64,000 nucleotides of DNA from contig OZ024824.1 in NCBI GenBank assembly GCA_964016985.1, positions 48,463,587 through 48,527,586 on the forward strand, read 5' to 3'. The position numbers and the translations under genes are program-made. Below, one piece after another: positions 44,336 to 56,059 of the stretch. The notes under the pieces were generated by a model. The model saw nothing but the letters and a program-made list of their open reading frames with translations. It searched no databases and was not told the origin of the DNA. Every line of letters starts with the position of its first letter. The stretch's first letter is position 1. Source of the DNA: Anodontia alba (lineage: Eukaryota > Mollusca > Bivalvia > Lucinida > Lucinidae).

Positions 44336-44405
44336 TTACACCCCTAAGTGGCCCTGCTAAAGCAGGTGCAACAAAAACATTCCATGATACCAAGCATGTG
44401 TATAT

Positions 44406-44716
44406 TTGTTTGTTTGTTTGTGTTGAGGTTTTACGGCCCAGTCAACCCAATTGGGTCATGTCGAGCGCAGTCAGTTTACCTAACCACACGTTAACTGGGC
44501 AGGCTTAGTCCTCTAAGCGGTTAACCAGTATTGTGCACATTCTTTCGCCAGAAACTGACAACTGCCCTTCTTGAATCAGCAGAAGGGAGAGAATGACCGT
44601 AGAAAATATTTCACGATCAATCTCCACGAAAGAATGTTGCCGACCTCGGCGGGGGTTGAACCCGCGACCTCCTTGTCTCCAGTCGGACAGCGCATCCAAC
44701 TGAGCCACCGAGACCC
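44406..44716 (-). mobile_element. tRNA-derived SINE, family 1, copy 4
   Basis: Near-identical in body to copies 1, 3 and 5, with B box GGGTTCAACCC on the minus strand and a four-unit GTTT tail. The first bases of the head (GAGACCCCTCC instead of GAGGCCGG) differ, so the head end is altered or the insertion is slightly truncated. No clear target duplication. Confidence 0.88.
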
Positions 44717-45047
44717 CTCCAGTAATGATGGGGTCTGAAATGGATGTAGGTGAGACCAATTTACATGTAGTTCATCAGATGCTAAATTCTCAAGAACAAT
44801 TTGAATATATTTAGAGGCCTAATGACCCTAATTATGGGTCGGGACAGGACTATATGTGGATGTAACCCATTTAAGTCATAAACTCTTCTTTCTCATTGTA
44901 TCCTTTGACTAGACACCAAATATAGCTATGTTTAGTAGCTGTCCCCTGGTGATTCCCCGTGGATCATCAAGTCATCCATTTTGAAAGTTCTCTTTAAGAC
45001 CTTTGCATCAATACCAAACATGGTATTTGTAATCTTTGGGAGAAGCA
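44717..45047. other. No gene seen
   Basis: About 330 bp of intronic sequence between a SINE and element H with no recognised feature. Confidence 0.5.
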
Positions 45048-47262
45048 ACAAGAGGGCCAAGATGGCCCTGTATTGCTCACCTGATCACCAGACATGTTTG
45101 AGTCAATTGGCCTTTCGGTTCAAGAGAAGTTCAATATTGATTTTCAAGATGGTGGCCATCTTGGATTTCCAATCAGAATGATTTTAGATACTTTTGATCT
45201 ACAAGTCACCTCAATACTTCCAATGAAGTTTGAGTCAATTGCCCTTTTGGTTCAGGAGAAAAAGTTTAAAATAGATTTTCAACATGGCTGCCAGGGCGAC
45301 CATCTTGGATTTCCGATCAGAATGATTTTAGCTGTTTTTTATCTACAAGTGACCCCAATACTTCCTATCAAATTTCGAATCACAGGGCCTTTCTATTCAG
45401 AAGAAGAAGTTCAAAATAGATTTTCAAGATGGCAACTATGGCAGCCATCTTGTATTTCCAATCAGAACAATTTTAGCTAATTTTGATCTACAAGTCACTT
45501 CAATTGATTCTTACCAAGTTTCAAGTGAATTGGCCTTTTGGTTCAGGAGAAGTGAAAAATAGATTTTTAAGATAGCCACCATGGCGGCCATATTGGAACA
45601 ATTTTAGCTATTTTTGATCTACCAGTCACACCTATGCTTTCTACCAAGTTTTGAGTCAACTGGCCTTTCGGTTCAGGAGAAGAAGAGAAAAATACATTTT
45701 AAAGATGGCCATCTTGGGTTTCTGATCGGAACAATTTTAGCTATAATCACCCCGATGCTTCCTAACAAGTTTTTAGTCAATTGGTATTTGGGTTCACAAG
45801 AAGAAGTTAAATATAGATTTTCAAGGCAGCCATCATGGATTTCTGATCGGAACTATTTTAGCTATTTTTGATCGACCCGATGCTTCCTACCAAGTTTCGA
45901 GTCAATTGGCCTTTATGTTCAGGAGAAGATGTGAAAAATAGATTTTCAAGATGACCTCCATGGCCGCCATCTGGACTTTCCTATCCGAACGATTTTAGCT
46001 ACTTTTGATCCACAAGTCACCCGATGCTTCCTACCAAGTTTCAAATCAATTGGCCTTTCGGTTCAGGAGGAAGAGAAAAATAAATTTTAAGATGGTGGCC
46101 ATGGCTGCCATCTTGGATTTCTGATCGGAATGATTTAGCTGTTTTGATCTGCAAGTCACCCCGATGCTTCCTACCAAGTTTCGAGTCAATTGGCATTTAG
46201 GTTAAGGAGAAGAAGCCAAAAATAGATTTTAAAGATGGCGGCCATGGGGGCCATCTTGGATTTCCGATCGGAATGTTTTTAGCTATTTTGTACAAGTCAC
46301 CCCGATGCTTCCTACGGAGTTTCGAGAATTGGCCTTTTGGTTCAGGAGGAGAAGTGAAAAATAGATTTTATTGTGGCCATCTTGGATTTCCGATTAGAAA
46401 GATTTTTGCTATTTTTGATCTACAAGTCACCCCGATGCTTCCTACCAAGTTTTTCAAGACAACTGGCCTTTCGGTTCAGGAGAAGAAGCCAAAAATAGAT
46501 TTTCAAGATGGCCTCCATGTCGGCCATCTTGGATTTCCGATCAGAACGATTTTAGCTATTTTTGATCTACAAGTCACCCTGATGCATCTTATCAAGTTTT
46601 GAGTCAATTTGCCTTTTGGTTCAGAAGAAGCGAAAAATAGATTTTCAAGATTGCAGCCATCTTGGATCAGAATGATTTTAGCTATTTTTTCCTACAAGTC
46701 ACCTTGATGCTTCCTACCAAGTTTGGAGTCAATTGGCCTTTTGGTTCAGGAGAAGAAGCGAAAAATAGATTTTCAAGGTGGCCACCACCGCCATCTTAGA
46801 TTTCCGATCGGAACAATTTTATTTATTTTTTATCTACAAGTCAACCAAGTTTCAAGTCAATTGTCCTTTCTGTTCAGCAGAAGAAATGAAAAATAGGTTT
46901 TCAAGATGGCCCCCATGGCAGCCATCTTGGATTTCTGATTGGAACCGTTTTAGCTATTTTTGATCTAGAAGTCAGCCCGATGCTTCCTACCAAGTTTTGA
47001 GTTAATTGGCCTTTCATTTCAGGAGAAGAAGCGAAAAATAGATTTTCAAGATGGCAGCCATCTTGAATTTTTGATTGGAATGATTTTAGCTATTTTTGAT
47101 CTACAATTCACCCTGATGCTTCCTACCTAGTTTCAAGTCAACTGGCCTAGGGGTGTAGGAGGAGAAGGCTTTTAAAGCAATTGTTGACACCACATGATGG
47201 ACGATGCACATTGACTGACCACAATAGCTCACCTTTAGCCCTTAGTCCTCAGGTGAGCTAAT
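45048..47262 (+). mobile_element. Tandem-core repetitive element H
   Basis: It starts ACAAGAGGGCCAAGATGGCC and GCTCACCTGAT, and ends CTTAGTCCTCAGGTGAGCTA. The core is about 15 diverged units of roughly 145 bp: CAAGTCACCCCGATGCTTCC, GAGTCAATTGGCCTTTCGGT, TCAGGAGAAGAAG, AAAATAGATTTTCAAGATGG and GCCATCTTGGATTTCCGAT. Repeated short open frames in it are by-products of the unit, not genes. Confidence 0.82.
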
Positions 47263-47354
47263 AAGAGAAAACTCAACAAGAAAAAATCAATACACTCCCA
47301 GCTATAATGTGACAGGACATAACACTTGAAAGACTGCCATATGAATGGACATAC

Positions 47355-50300
47355 GAACAAGAGCTGCCACAAGACCCTGCAACTCGCATGAATCGCAGGT
47401 AATTGCTCACTGGCACAATGGTTATATTTACTAGAAATTATAATGTATTTTAAGTAATTGATCAAACTCAGAGACAGAGAGAGAGATGTAAGGGATGGAA
47501 CTATGAATCAGTATTTAATGATCAGTCCAAGTACAGGCTTAAAACATCTAAGCATTCAGGAGATACATGGTCTTCAGAAAATTTAACCAAAACAATTACA
47601 TGAAACATTTTAAAGTCTGTGTCCTGGACCTCCAGGTTATTAAAGAGGATGGTGTTTGTGCTGGATAAAACTCTCAACTAACATCTAACTGTAGTGAAGA
47701 TAAAACTCTCAACTAACATCTAACTGTAGTGAAGATAAAACTCTCAACTAACATCTGACTGTAGTGAAGATAAAACTCTCAACTAACATCCAACTGTAGT
47801 GAAGATACAAGTCTCAACTAACATCTAATTGTAGTGAAGATAAAACTCTCAACTAACATCTAACTGTAGTGATGATAAAATTCTCAACTAGCATCCAACT
47901 GTAGTGAAGATATAACTCTCAACTAACATCTAACTGTAGTGATGATAAAACTCTCAACTAAAATCTAATTGTAGTGAAGATAAAACTCTCAACTAACATC
48001 TAACTGTAGTGAAGATAAAATTTTCAACTAGCATCTAACTGTAGTGAAGATAAAACTCTCAACTAGCATCCAACTGTAGTGAAGATAAAACTCTGAACTA
48101 ACATCCAGCTGTAGTGAAGATAAAACTCTCAACTAGCATCTAACTGAAGTGAAGATAAAACTCTGAACTAACATCTAACTGTAGTGAAGATAAAACTCTC
48201 AACTAGCATCCAACTGTAGTGAAGATAAAACCCTGAACTAACATCCAACTGTAGTGAAGATAAAACTCTGAACTGGCATCCAACTGTAGTGAAGATAAAA
48301 CTCTGAACTAACATCCAACTGTAGTGAAGATAAATCTCTCAACTAGCATCCAACTGTAGTGAAGATAAAACTCTGAACTAACATCTAACTGTAGTGAAGA
48401 TAAAACTCTCAAATAGCATCCAACTGTAGTGAAGATAAAACTCTGAACAAATATTACTCTGTAGGATCAATAATTACTGAGAAACTGACCTAAACGGAAA
48501 AACTTAAGAAAGTCACTGGATAGAAAAATATACATCACCTTGAAATCATCAAGACAAACATTTTGAGCAAGATTCATGATGATCACTTCAAAAATGTGAC
48601 CTCTAGAGCATCAACAAGGTTTTCCTTTGATTTGGCCAGGTGACTTAGTTTTTGATATCAAGTGACCCAGTTTTAAACTAGACCTAGAAATCATCAAGAC
48701 GAACATTTTGAGCAATATTTATGATGATTATTTAAAAAATGTGACCTCTGGAGTGTTAACAGTTTTCTGCTGATTTGGCCTGGTGACCTAGTTTTTGACC
48801 CCAAGTGACCCAGTTTCAAACTTGACCTAGAAATCATCAAGACAAATATTTTGAGCAAGGTTCATGATGATTGCTTCAAAAATGTGACCGCTAGAGTGTT
48901 AACAAGGTTTTCTGCTGATTTGGCCAGGTGACCTAGTTTTTGACCCCAAGTGACTTTCGAAACTGACCTAGAAATCATCAAGACAAACATGTTGAGCAAG
49001 ATTCATGATGATTGCTTGAAAAATGTGACCACTAGAGTGTTAACAAGGTTTTCCGCTGATTTGGCCAGGTGACCTAGTTTTTGACCCCAGGTGACCCAGT
49101 TTCAAACTTGACCTAGAAATCATGAAGACAAACATTTTGAGCAGGATTCATGGTGATTGCTTAAAAAATGTGACCGCTAGAGTGTTAACAAAGTTTTCTG
49201 CTGATTTGGCCAGGTGACCTAGTTTCTGACCCCAAGTGACCCAGTTTCAAACCTGACCTAGAACTCATCAAGACAAAACATTTTAAGCAAGATTCATGAT
49301 GACTGCTTCAAAAATGTGACCGCTAGAGTGTTAACAAGGTTTTAGCTGATTTGGCCAGGTGACCTAGTTTTGGACCCTAAGTGACCCAGTTTCGAATTTG
49401 ATCTAAAAATCATTAAGACAAACATTTTGAGCAAGATTCATGATGACTGCTTGAAAAATGTGACCGCTAGAATGATAACAAGGTTTTCCGCTGATTTGGC
49501 CAGGTGACCTAGTTTTGGACCCTAAGTGACCCAGTTTCGAATTTGATCTAAAAATCATTAAGACAAACATTTTGAGCAAGATTCATGATGACTGCTTGAA
49601 AAATGTGACCGCTAGAATGATAACAAGGTTTTCCGCTGATTTGGCCAGGTGACCTAGTTTTTGACCCCAGGTGACCCAGTTTCGAACTTGACCTAGAAAT
49701 CATCAAGACAAACATTTTGAGCAAGATTCGTGATGATTGCTTAAACAAGTCACCCCGATGCTTCCTAGCAAGTTTGGAGTCAATTGGCCTTTCGGTTCAG
49801 GAGAAGAAGCGAAAAATAGATTTTCAAGATGGCCGCCCTTTGCGGCCATCTTGGATTTCCGATCGGCACAATTTTAGCTATTTTTGATCTACAAGTCACC
49901 CCGATGCTTCCTAGCAAGTTTGAAGTCAATTGGCCTTTCGGTTCAGGAGAAGAAGGGAAAAACAGATTTTCAAGATGGCGGCCATCTTGGATTTCCGATC
50001 AGCACGATTTTAGCTATTTTTGATCTACAAGTCACCCCAATGCTTCCTAGCAAGTTTGGAGTCAATTGGCCTTTCGGTTCAGGAGAAGAAGCGAAAAATA
50101 GATTTTCAAGATGGCTGCCATGGCGGCCATCTTGGATTTCCGATCAGCACGATTTTAGCTATTTTTGATCTACAAGTCACCCCTATGCTTCCTAGCAAGT
50201 TTGGAGTCAATTGGCCTTTCGGTTCAGGAGAAGAAGCGAAAAATAGATTTTCAAGATGGCCGCCCTTTGCTGCCATCTTTGATTTCCGATCGGCACGATT

Positions 50301-50630
50301 TTAGCTATTTTTGATCTACAAGTCACCCCGATGCTTCCTAGCAAGTTTGAAGTCAATTGGCCTTTCGGTTCAGGAGAAGAAGGGAAAAATAGATTTTCAA
50401 GATGGGGGCCATGGCGGCCATCTTCGATTTCAGATCGCAACGATTTTAGCTATTTTTGATCTACAAGTCACCCTGATGCTTCCTACCAAGTATCGAGTCA
50501 ATTGGCCCAGGGGTATAGGAGGAGTAGGCTTTTAAAGCAATTGTTGACGCCGTATGACGAGCGGCCAACGACGGACATTGACTGGCCACAATAGCTCACC
50601 ATGAGCACTTTGTGCTCAGGTGAGCTAATA
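47355..50630 (+). mobile_element. Composite tandem-core element I (minisatellite + C core + H core)
   Basis: The left start is a different one, ACAAGAGCTGCCACAAGACC with TTGCTCACTGG. In order the interior is the 35-bp minisatellite (47664-48447), about nine units of the 145-bp C type (48450-49744) and five units of the 145-bp H type (49745-50540), then the usual right end GAGCACTTTGTGCTCAGGTG AGCTAA. The C-to-H switch at about 49744 is abrupt, inside one unit of each. Fusion of cores from two other elements is the simplest reading. Confidence 0.75.
47664..48447 (+). repeat. 35-bp minisatellite, about 23 copies
   Basis: The unit contains ATAAAACTCTCAACTAACAT and CTAACTGTAGTGAAG, with a period of exactly 35 bp (for example starts at 47666 and 47701). 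Two main unit variants, CTCTCAACTA and CTCTGAACTA, alternate in the second half (about 48075 onward), pointing to amplification of a two-unit block. Confidence 0.95.
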
Positions 50631-50872
50631 ATATAACTCTACGGATTTTTATATAATGATAAACAATCTATTTATTATATATAATTTAGTCTTGAACATT
50701 TAAATAGTTTAAGACAAATTTCTTAATAATTGAAACCTCCTGAAATATCACTATTTTCTATACTTGTATCGGATTTCAGGAAGGAAGGAGGGACTCTCAA
50801 GATCTATGTGTAGATTGGGAGAGAAATTACATCACAACTGTGTTACACACAATTCTTAACACAAGAGTGAAC
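50631..50872. other. No feature seen
   Basis: Short AT-rich intronic stretch between element I and a SINE. Confidence 0.5.
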
Positions 50873-51104
50873 GTGGAGCGCTGTGGTGCAGTGGTAAAGC
50901 ATCGGACTCGAGATCGAGAGGTACCGGGTTCGATCCCCACTAACAGCAAGTGTTGTTTCCTTGAGCAAGAGACTTTATCCACATTGCTTAGTACTGGTTT
51001 CTACCCAGGAAAAAAGAGGGCCACATGGAAGATTAGTACTAGATTACTAAATGTGTTACCCTCTATAAATAAAGTCGATTATTATTATTATTATTATTAT
51101 TATT
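50873..51104 (+). mobile_element. tRNA-derived SINE, family 2, copy 2
   Basis: GTGGAGCGCTGTGGTGCAGT (A box) and GGGTTCGATCCCC (B box) form the head; the body has CCTTGAGCAAGAGACTTTAT; the end is TATAAATAAAGTCGATT plus nine ATT repeats. It matches the copy at 16254-16475 over its full length in the opposite orientation. Confidence 0.9.
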
Positions 51105-51373
51105 GTATAGTTTTTATTTGCTAAAATTCTATGTCATATTAGTTGAAGATAGATGTAAATTCATCTTCAATCAGAAATGTAAGGAATAGAAACTCATTAT
51201 TTCTCTTTTCGAAGATAGAAAACGAGTCCCTTATCGATAATGATTGTATCAATGAGATAAGACAGTAATTGGAACCTAATGGATGTATTCTCCCTAAACT
51301 GAGCCCTAGGAGTGTATCCATGATATAAACTGAAGATTGTCAGTAGCCTGACAAGCTCAGTAGCAAATCATGA

Positions 51374-51642
51374 CGAAAACATGCCTATATAATTTTAACC
51401 CCCATAAACCCCACTTTTATATAGGAAAACTAGGGTTTACAGGGGTATACATTATTTTTCTTATTTCTGCTCAAACACATAGATTGTGGCTACTCGTTAG
51501 AACCACCTCGTCGAGGCGGTTCTAACGAGTACCCACAATCTATGTTTTGAGCAGAAATATGAAAAATATCAGAATTTTTTATCTGAAAATTTTCATTTTT
51601 TGGTGGTAAAATTTTCAGTAGATTTGAATAGGCATGTTTTCG
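51374..51642. mobile_element. 269-bp foldback element, copy 2
   Basis: It begins CGAAAACATGCCTAT and ends ATAGGCATGTTTTCG. The central stem is ACTCGTTAGAACCACCTCG / CGAGGCGGTTCTAACGAGT. It is exactly as long as the copy at 25536-25804 and in the opposite orientation, as judged by the unpaired CCCCATAAACCCCAC and TTTTTTGGTGGTAAAATTTT flanks. Confidence 0.9.
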
Positions 51643-53266
51643 AAATGTGAAGGCTCCCTAGTAATCAGACATAGTCGTTACAAACTGAAGTCTGAGTAAT
51701 TGTTTGTTTAAGAATGTATAAGTAAGATTTTAAACCTATAAAATGAACCGTAAAGTGCAGAACTTCCTAATATGGAAAGCTTAATGGTATAAGAAATCCA
51801 TTATAATTTATTGAGACAGCCCAGTCTTATGATGATATCGATATGTCCTGATTTGATTGTCTTTTATATTCAATTAGAAATATCCATCATCGAATATTGC
51901 AATGTTATATTTTGGGGACACAGGGCTCTGGAAATTCTGAAATCTGAATCGGTCCAGCCGATGACGATGACGTCATCAATGAGCCCATTTCCAAAAAAAA
52001 AAATATGTGTATATCACCTGTCACGAAAACTAATGACAACTGGCAGTCCTATAACTCCTTTTAAATAATACACCTCAACTCCGTTATATGACGGAAGTCT
52101 GGGTACAACGAGCATGATCAAAGCTGGCGTCATCAATAAAAACAGTCAGGTATGTAAAAAGAAAGAAAAAAAAACATAAAAAAGAAAAAACGGTTTTGTT
52201 GTTATTTCCACCTCCGCAGGGTTTTCCTAAACTATTTATAAACAACTGATTCCCGTCTTGTATAAGCGGGAAGACGGTGGGAAACAGGAGAGATGGAACA
52301 AAACGACTTTCATGGACCTAATTAGGTCTAATAAAAAAGGCCTGCGCCACGGGCGGTTTTGCAGTTTTCAGTGTTTCAAGATTTAATCAGACTGCTTAAA
52401 TTTTAAGCACTGACCAATCTTGCCTAACGCAAGTGGTGCATTACTTATTTTTACTGTGAAATCTACCTTGAATTATACTCGCGTCAACAAAAAAAAAAAA
52501 AAAGAAGCAATCAATTATACCCAGATCAGACGCCATTGTATGCGACATCTGATCAGGACGTACACGGTTTGGGAATTCATTTATCGAATCTGGGACCGAC
52601 AAACCGTGTTGATCAAAACAAAAAAGAAGAGGAAGAAAACGGGTGCGTTCAAGCGGTGCATTCTTTTATCACTCTCAGTAAAGCGACCTTTGATCTTTTG
52701 GACACGCCGACTGCACCTGAATGTTTTGCACTCTCAGTGTATTCACACGTGTCACACAAACGGATTAATTATCAGAGTACCGTTACTGATGATTCGTGTT
52801 AATCACTTGTTTACCGCACAAAGGTCAGTGAAGTGTTGATTTTTTGACAATGTTTGGATAATGACGTAATTAATTTGTGCTGCGGGTAGGTTGCCGTTAT
52901 TCAGCTGTCTCTCCAATATACATGTCAAATGACCGTTTAGAGCCTTTTAACTACCATAATATCGCATTTAAAAGGTGCGCGGACGTTGTCAGTTTGGAAA
53001 GACTTGACCGTTTGTGATTTTTTAGGCATCATTGATTTGTGAAAATTGGTTGGTTTGGGAAATGTTGGACCGATTTATTAGCATTTTGGGGTGTTTGAAA
53101 TCGGTCCAGAATTCTTAATTTCGGTCCAGGCCGGCTATTTTTCCGGTTTTCCCGAGCCCTGAGGGGACAACATATCCAGGAGAGATCGAGATTTTCCAGA
53201 TTTATACCCTTTACATTACTCGTTAATGGAACGTTGTATTCTTTATAACAAGAAGAAAAACTGATT
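51643..53266. other. No gene seen; one hairpin
   Basis: Intronic sequence with adenine tracts (about 51992, 52158-52190, 52489) and the hairpin at 52512-52570. Open frames of 85-140 codons here run through A tracts and the hairpin and show no family features. Confidence 0.5.
52512..52570. repeat. GATCAGAC hairpin
   Basis: CCCAGATCAGACGCCA pairs with TGCGACATCTGATCAGGACG, and the right arm continues into ACACGGTTTGG. It is a diverged, partial relative of the hairpins at 13550 and 19934. Confidence 0.65.
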
Positions 53267-53398
53267 CCTATTATCAGAATGGACAATAGATGAGGAATGT
53301 AATTGTGTTTCCTATTATCAGAACAAATCATAGATGAGGAATGTAATAGTATTTCCTATTATCGGAACAAATCGTAGATGAGGAATGTAATTGTATTT
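53267..53398 (+). repeat. 44-bp tandem repeat, three copies
   Basis: GATGAGGAATGTAAT begins at 53289, 53333 and 53377, each preceded by TTCCTATTATCRGAA within the 44-bp unit. Confidence 0.88.
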
Positions 53399-53529
53399 TG
53401 TCCTAAAATATTATAAAATAATGTAAAGGACTTTATTTCCTCACTGTTTTGTAATTATACAAACTTTCTCACATTGTCATAACAGTTGATGTACGAAGAT
53501 AGACAATGGAATAATTGATTTATGACTTA

Positions 53530-54290
53530 TAATTGCCATTGATATTTTGAGGAGGTAAACTACTCGTTACGTTAATTCTCCTCTTAGAAATTTCCTTTGT
53601 ATCATACTTTTAGGAATAATATTCAACCTATACCATACATCTGTTCAGGTCTGAAATAATTATTGGCTGTATAGGTTTCTAAATGATCCCATGTATCATA
53701 AGAAGCCAAACTCTATATTTTAGAATTAGTTTTATAACTTCTTGAACTAAACTAATAGATTAAGGCAATAATAACGTACTGAAATTGTTAATGCTTTTAC
53801 TGATTATTTACCTACTCCAAGAGTCTGAACAAGACCTGATTGATATGGACTCTTGTTAAAGGTGTAAATAATATGAGGAGTACAGCTACTCATAGTATAA
53901 TACTCCTCATAGAAATTTGCTTTTATGTTAGACTTAAGGATTATGATTAATATAGACCTATACTATATGCTTCATTAGGTCTGACTGTTTATCAGCTGTA
54001 TGGTTTTCTAACGTTACCATAGCCAATGTGTTAATTTATTATTCTCAGAAGTAGTAAACTTTAGTGTTATAAGTTTTTAATCTGAGAACTGAATTAACTG
54101 GAACATTTCTCGTGTAGACTAAAATGATCCGGAAATTTAAATAACTTGCAAAATAAAGAATGTATTGAAATAAAATATGCCCATAATATCTATACAAATA
54201 TCTTATTAACGATTTACATTTTTCTGGAGTCTGGACAGGACACGACTGACCTGTACTCTTTTAACAGATATTAATAATTGTCGACATATA
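53530..54290 (+). repeat. Degenerate tandem duplication, ~400-bp unit
   Basis: GAGTCTGAACAAGACCTGAT (53820) and GAGTCTGGACAGGACACGAC (54228) are 408 bp apart. Before each run similar series: CTCCTCWTAGAAATTT, a CTATACYATA stretch and AGGTCTGA. About 53545-53860 and 53870-54270 therefore look like two old copies. Confidence 0.5.
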
Positions 54291-55239
54291 AAATTAATAT
54301 GGGACTAATAGCTTAAATTACTGGCTGCTTCCCATATTAAATGAAATGGAATATCTACCTCTACTAGACTTTCTATGCTCATCATTAGAGTCTAGAGAGG
54401 AAGTTTGATTAATTAACTTTTTATTCATATAATACATACTAGAGTCAAATTAAAAGAATTGATGAGTATATTTAACCAAGTCTATCCCATATAATTCTGG
54501 ATATATTTGGAATTATTTCTATCTATTATATAGGAAATAATTAATAAGGAAATTAGCATGACTGTAATAGTTCAATTCCTGATAGAATAACTAGAAAGCA
54601 AGATCTTTCGAAAATTCTCAGAAACATGCTTGGATTTTAATAAAATTTCATAGTCCGATTATCGAAGGATCAGTTATCTAATTTGTAGACTGTCCTTTGT
54701 TTAGACCTATGATACCTTTCATGGTAATAATTTTAAAGAAAAGAAGAGAGGATCGGATACTTCTTTTCTTACGCCTATACTGATTTCTCTGTCTCTGTGC
54801 TGTTGTGTACAGAGAACAAAGAAATTGAAGAAGAAATAATTAAAGGACAACTATATTTTCCTTCTTCATATAATATAAAACAAATTTATGGAGCTCACCC
54901 CCTGCAGTAAAGCCTAATGGGGTGAGGATCCATAAATCGTTGATCTCTTTCAAAACATATTAAAGAGGAACATATTTATATTTTTAAAGTATTGTCCGAT
55001 GTTCAATAACAATACTAAATATTGATAACATTAAGAATCTTTATATTATTAATCACTGAAGAAATTTGTTCATAAATCTGATTCAATTATAATTAAAAAT
55101 ATCTAGGATTCTAAGTCTAATTCGATAATGACTGAACAGAATTCCTTGATATAAATGGCTACCTGGTATTCTAACCAAACGTTGTCATTTGATGATCTGT
55201 ATCCATTAATTTGACTGACTTCTGACACTCTGTGAATAA
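54291..55239. other. No gene seen
   Basis: AT-rich intronic sequence. CTCACCCCCTGCAG and CTAATGGGGTGAG form a small imperfect inverted pair near 54895-54927. No coding sequence was recognised. Confidence 0.5.
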
Positions 55240-55470
55240 AAACTAGTTGTCTGGAGACTAGTGACTATTATCCAGTCACTAGTAATCCGGCATAATGACC
55301 GGTACCTCGATGACCGGTGACTGGTGATTAGATGCCCAGTGATTTTGCCTGGTGATTTTGACCAGTGACTGGATGATTGGTGACTGGTGACTAGATGACC
55401 GGTGATTTTACCCTGTGACTGGCTGACCAGTGACTTGTTGACCGGTGACTGGTCATTAGATGACCGGTGT
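55240..55470 (-). repeat. Minisatellite rich in ACCGGTGACTGGT
   Basis: Degenerate short units of GATGACCGGTGACTGGT type, the reverse complement of the array at 8965-9245. It adjoins, within about 60 bp, the terminal repeat of DIRS copy 2. A short SINE-tail-like phrase, GGGGTTTAACGACACGTCAA, separates them at 55474-55495. Confidence 0.75.
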
Positions 55471-55525
55471 TGGGGTTTAACGACACGTCAACCCTTGTGG
55501 GTCATTTTGTGTCATCTCCCAGAGA

Positions 55526-55860
55526 AATGAAGTTTTTAAAAGTAAAACATATTTTAACAAGCAATACTTAACCTATAGATAATGTGCTATATTCTATTCT
55601 GCCCATACCTTCCATAGAAACAAACGACAGTAACGTCTTCCCATACAGTCTTAGTCCAAAAGTCCCTTAGGCAGTCACCTGTGTGACGTCATTCCTCCCG
55701 CTCTGTTAGTTTCTTTGATGTAAAGCCCTAAAAGGGTAGAACTAAGCAGGGATAGGGAGGAGGGATTATCTTATCTATAGGTTAAGTATTGCTTGTTAAA
55801 ATATGGTTTACTTTTCATTTTAACTGCACAATACATTAACCTATAGATAATGTGCTAGAA
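55526..55860 (-). repeat. DIRS copy 2 terminal inverted repeats
   Basis: The arms 55526-55583 and 55770-55823 pair around 186 bp, the same arrangement as at 30020-30322. A further TTAACCTATAGATAATGTGC closes the region at 55836-55855. Confidence 0.85.
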
Positions 55861-56059
55861 TTCGCAGATTAGGTGGGAAGGAGCTCCAAATTCTAACACA
55901 AAAACAAGTAGATCCCTCCACTTCTGGATTAAGGCTCAGGAAACTCTTAGAATAAGCTCATTCTTGATATAAATCCTAAGAGTAAGCTCATTCCAACATA
56001 CATATAAGGTATAAATAACCTTAATATATGTATTATTGTATTTGGAGGCTGTTAATCTT

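Noticed and set aside
47664..48447. CRISPR-like array
   Set aside because: The 35-bp units are directly abutting with no unique spacers, in an animal genome; it is a minisatellite.
52420..52839. 139-codon plus-strand frame with an overlapping 88-codon frame
   Set aside because: It passes through poly(A) tracts and a hairpin repeat and shows no domain or codon pattern; likely chance.
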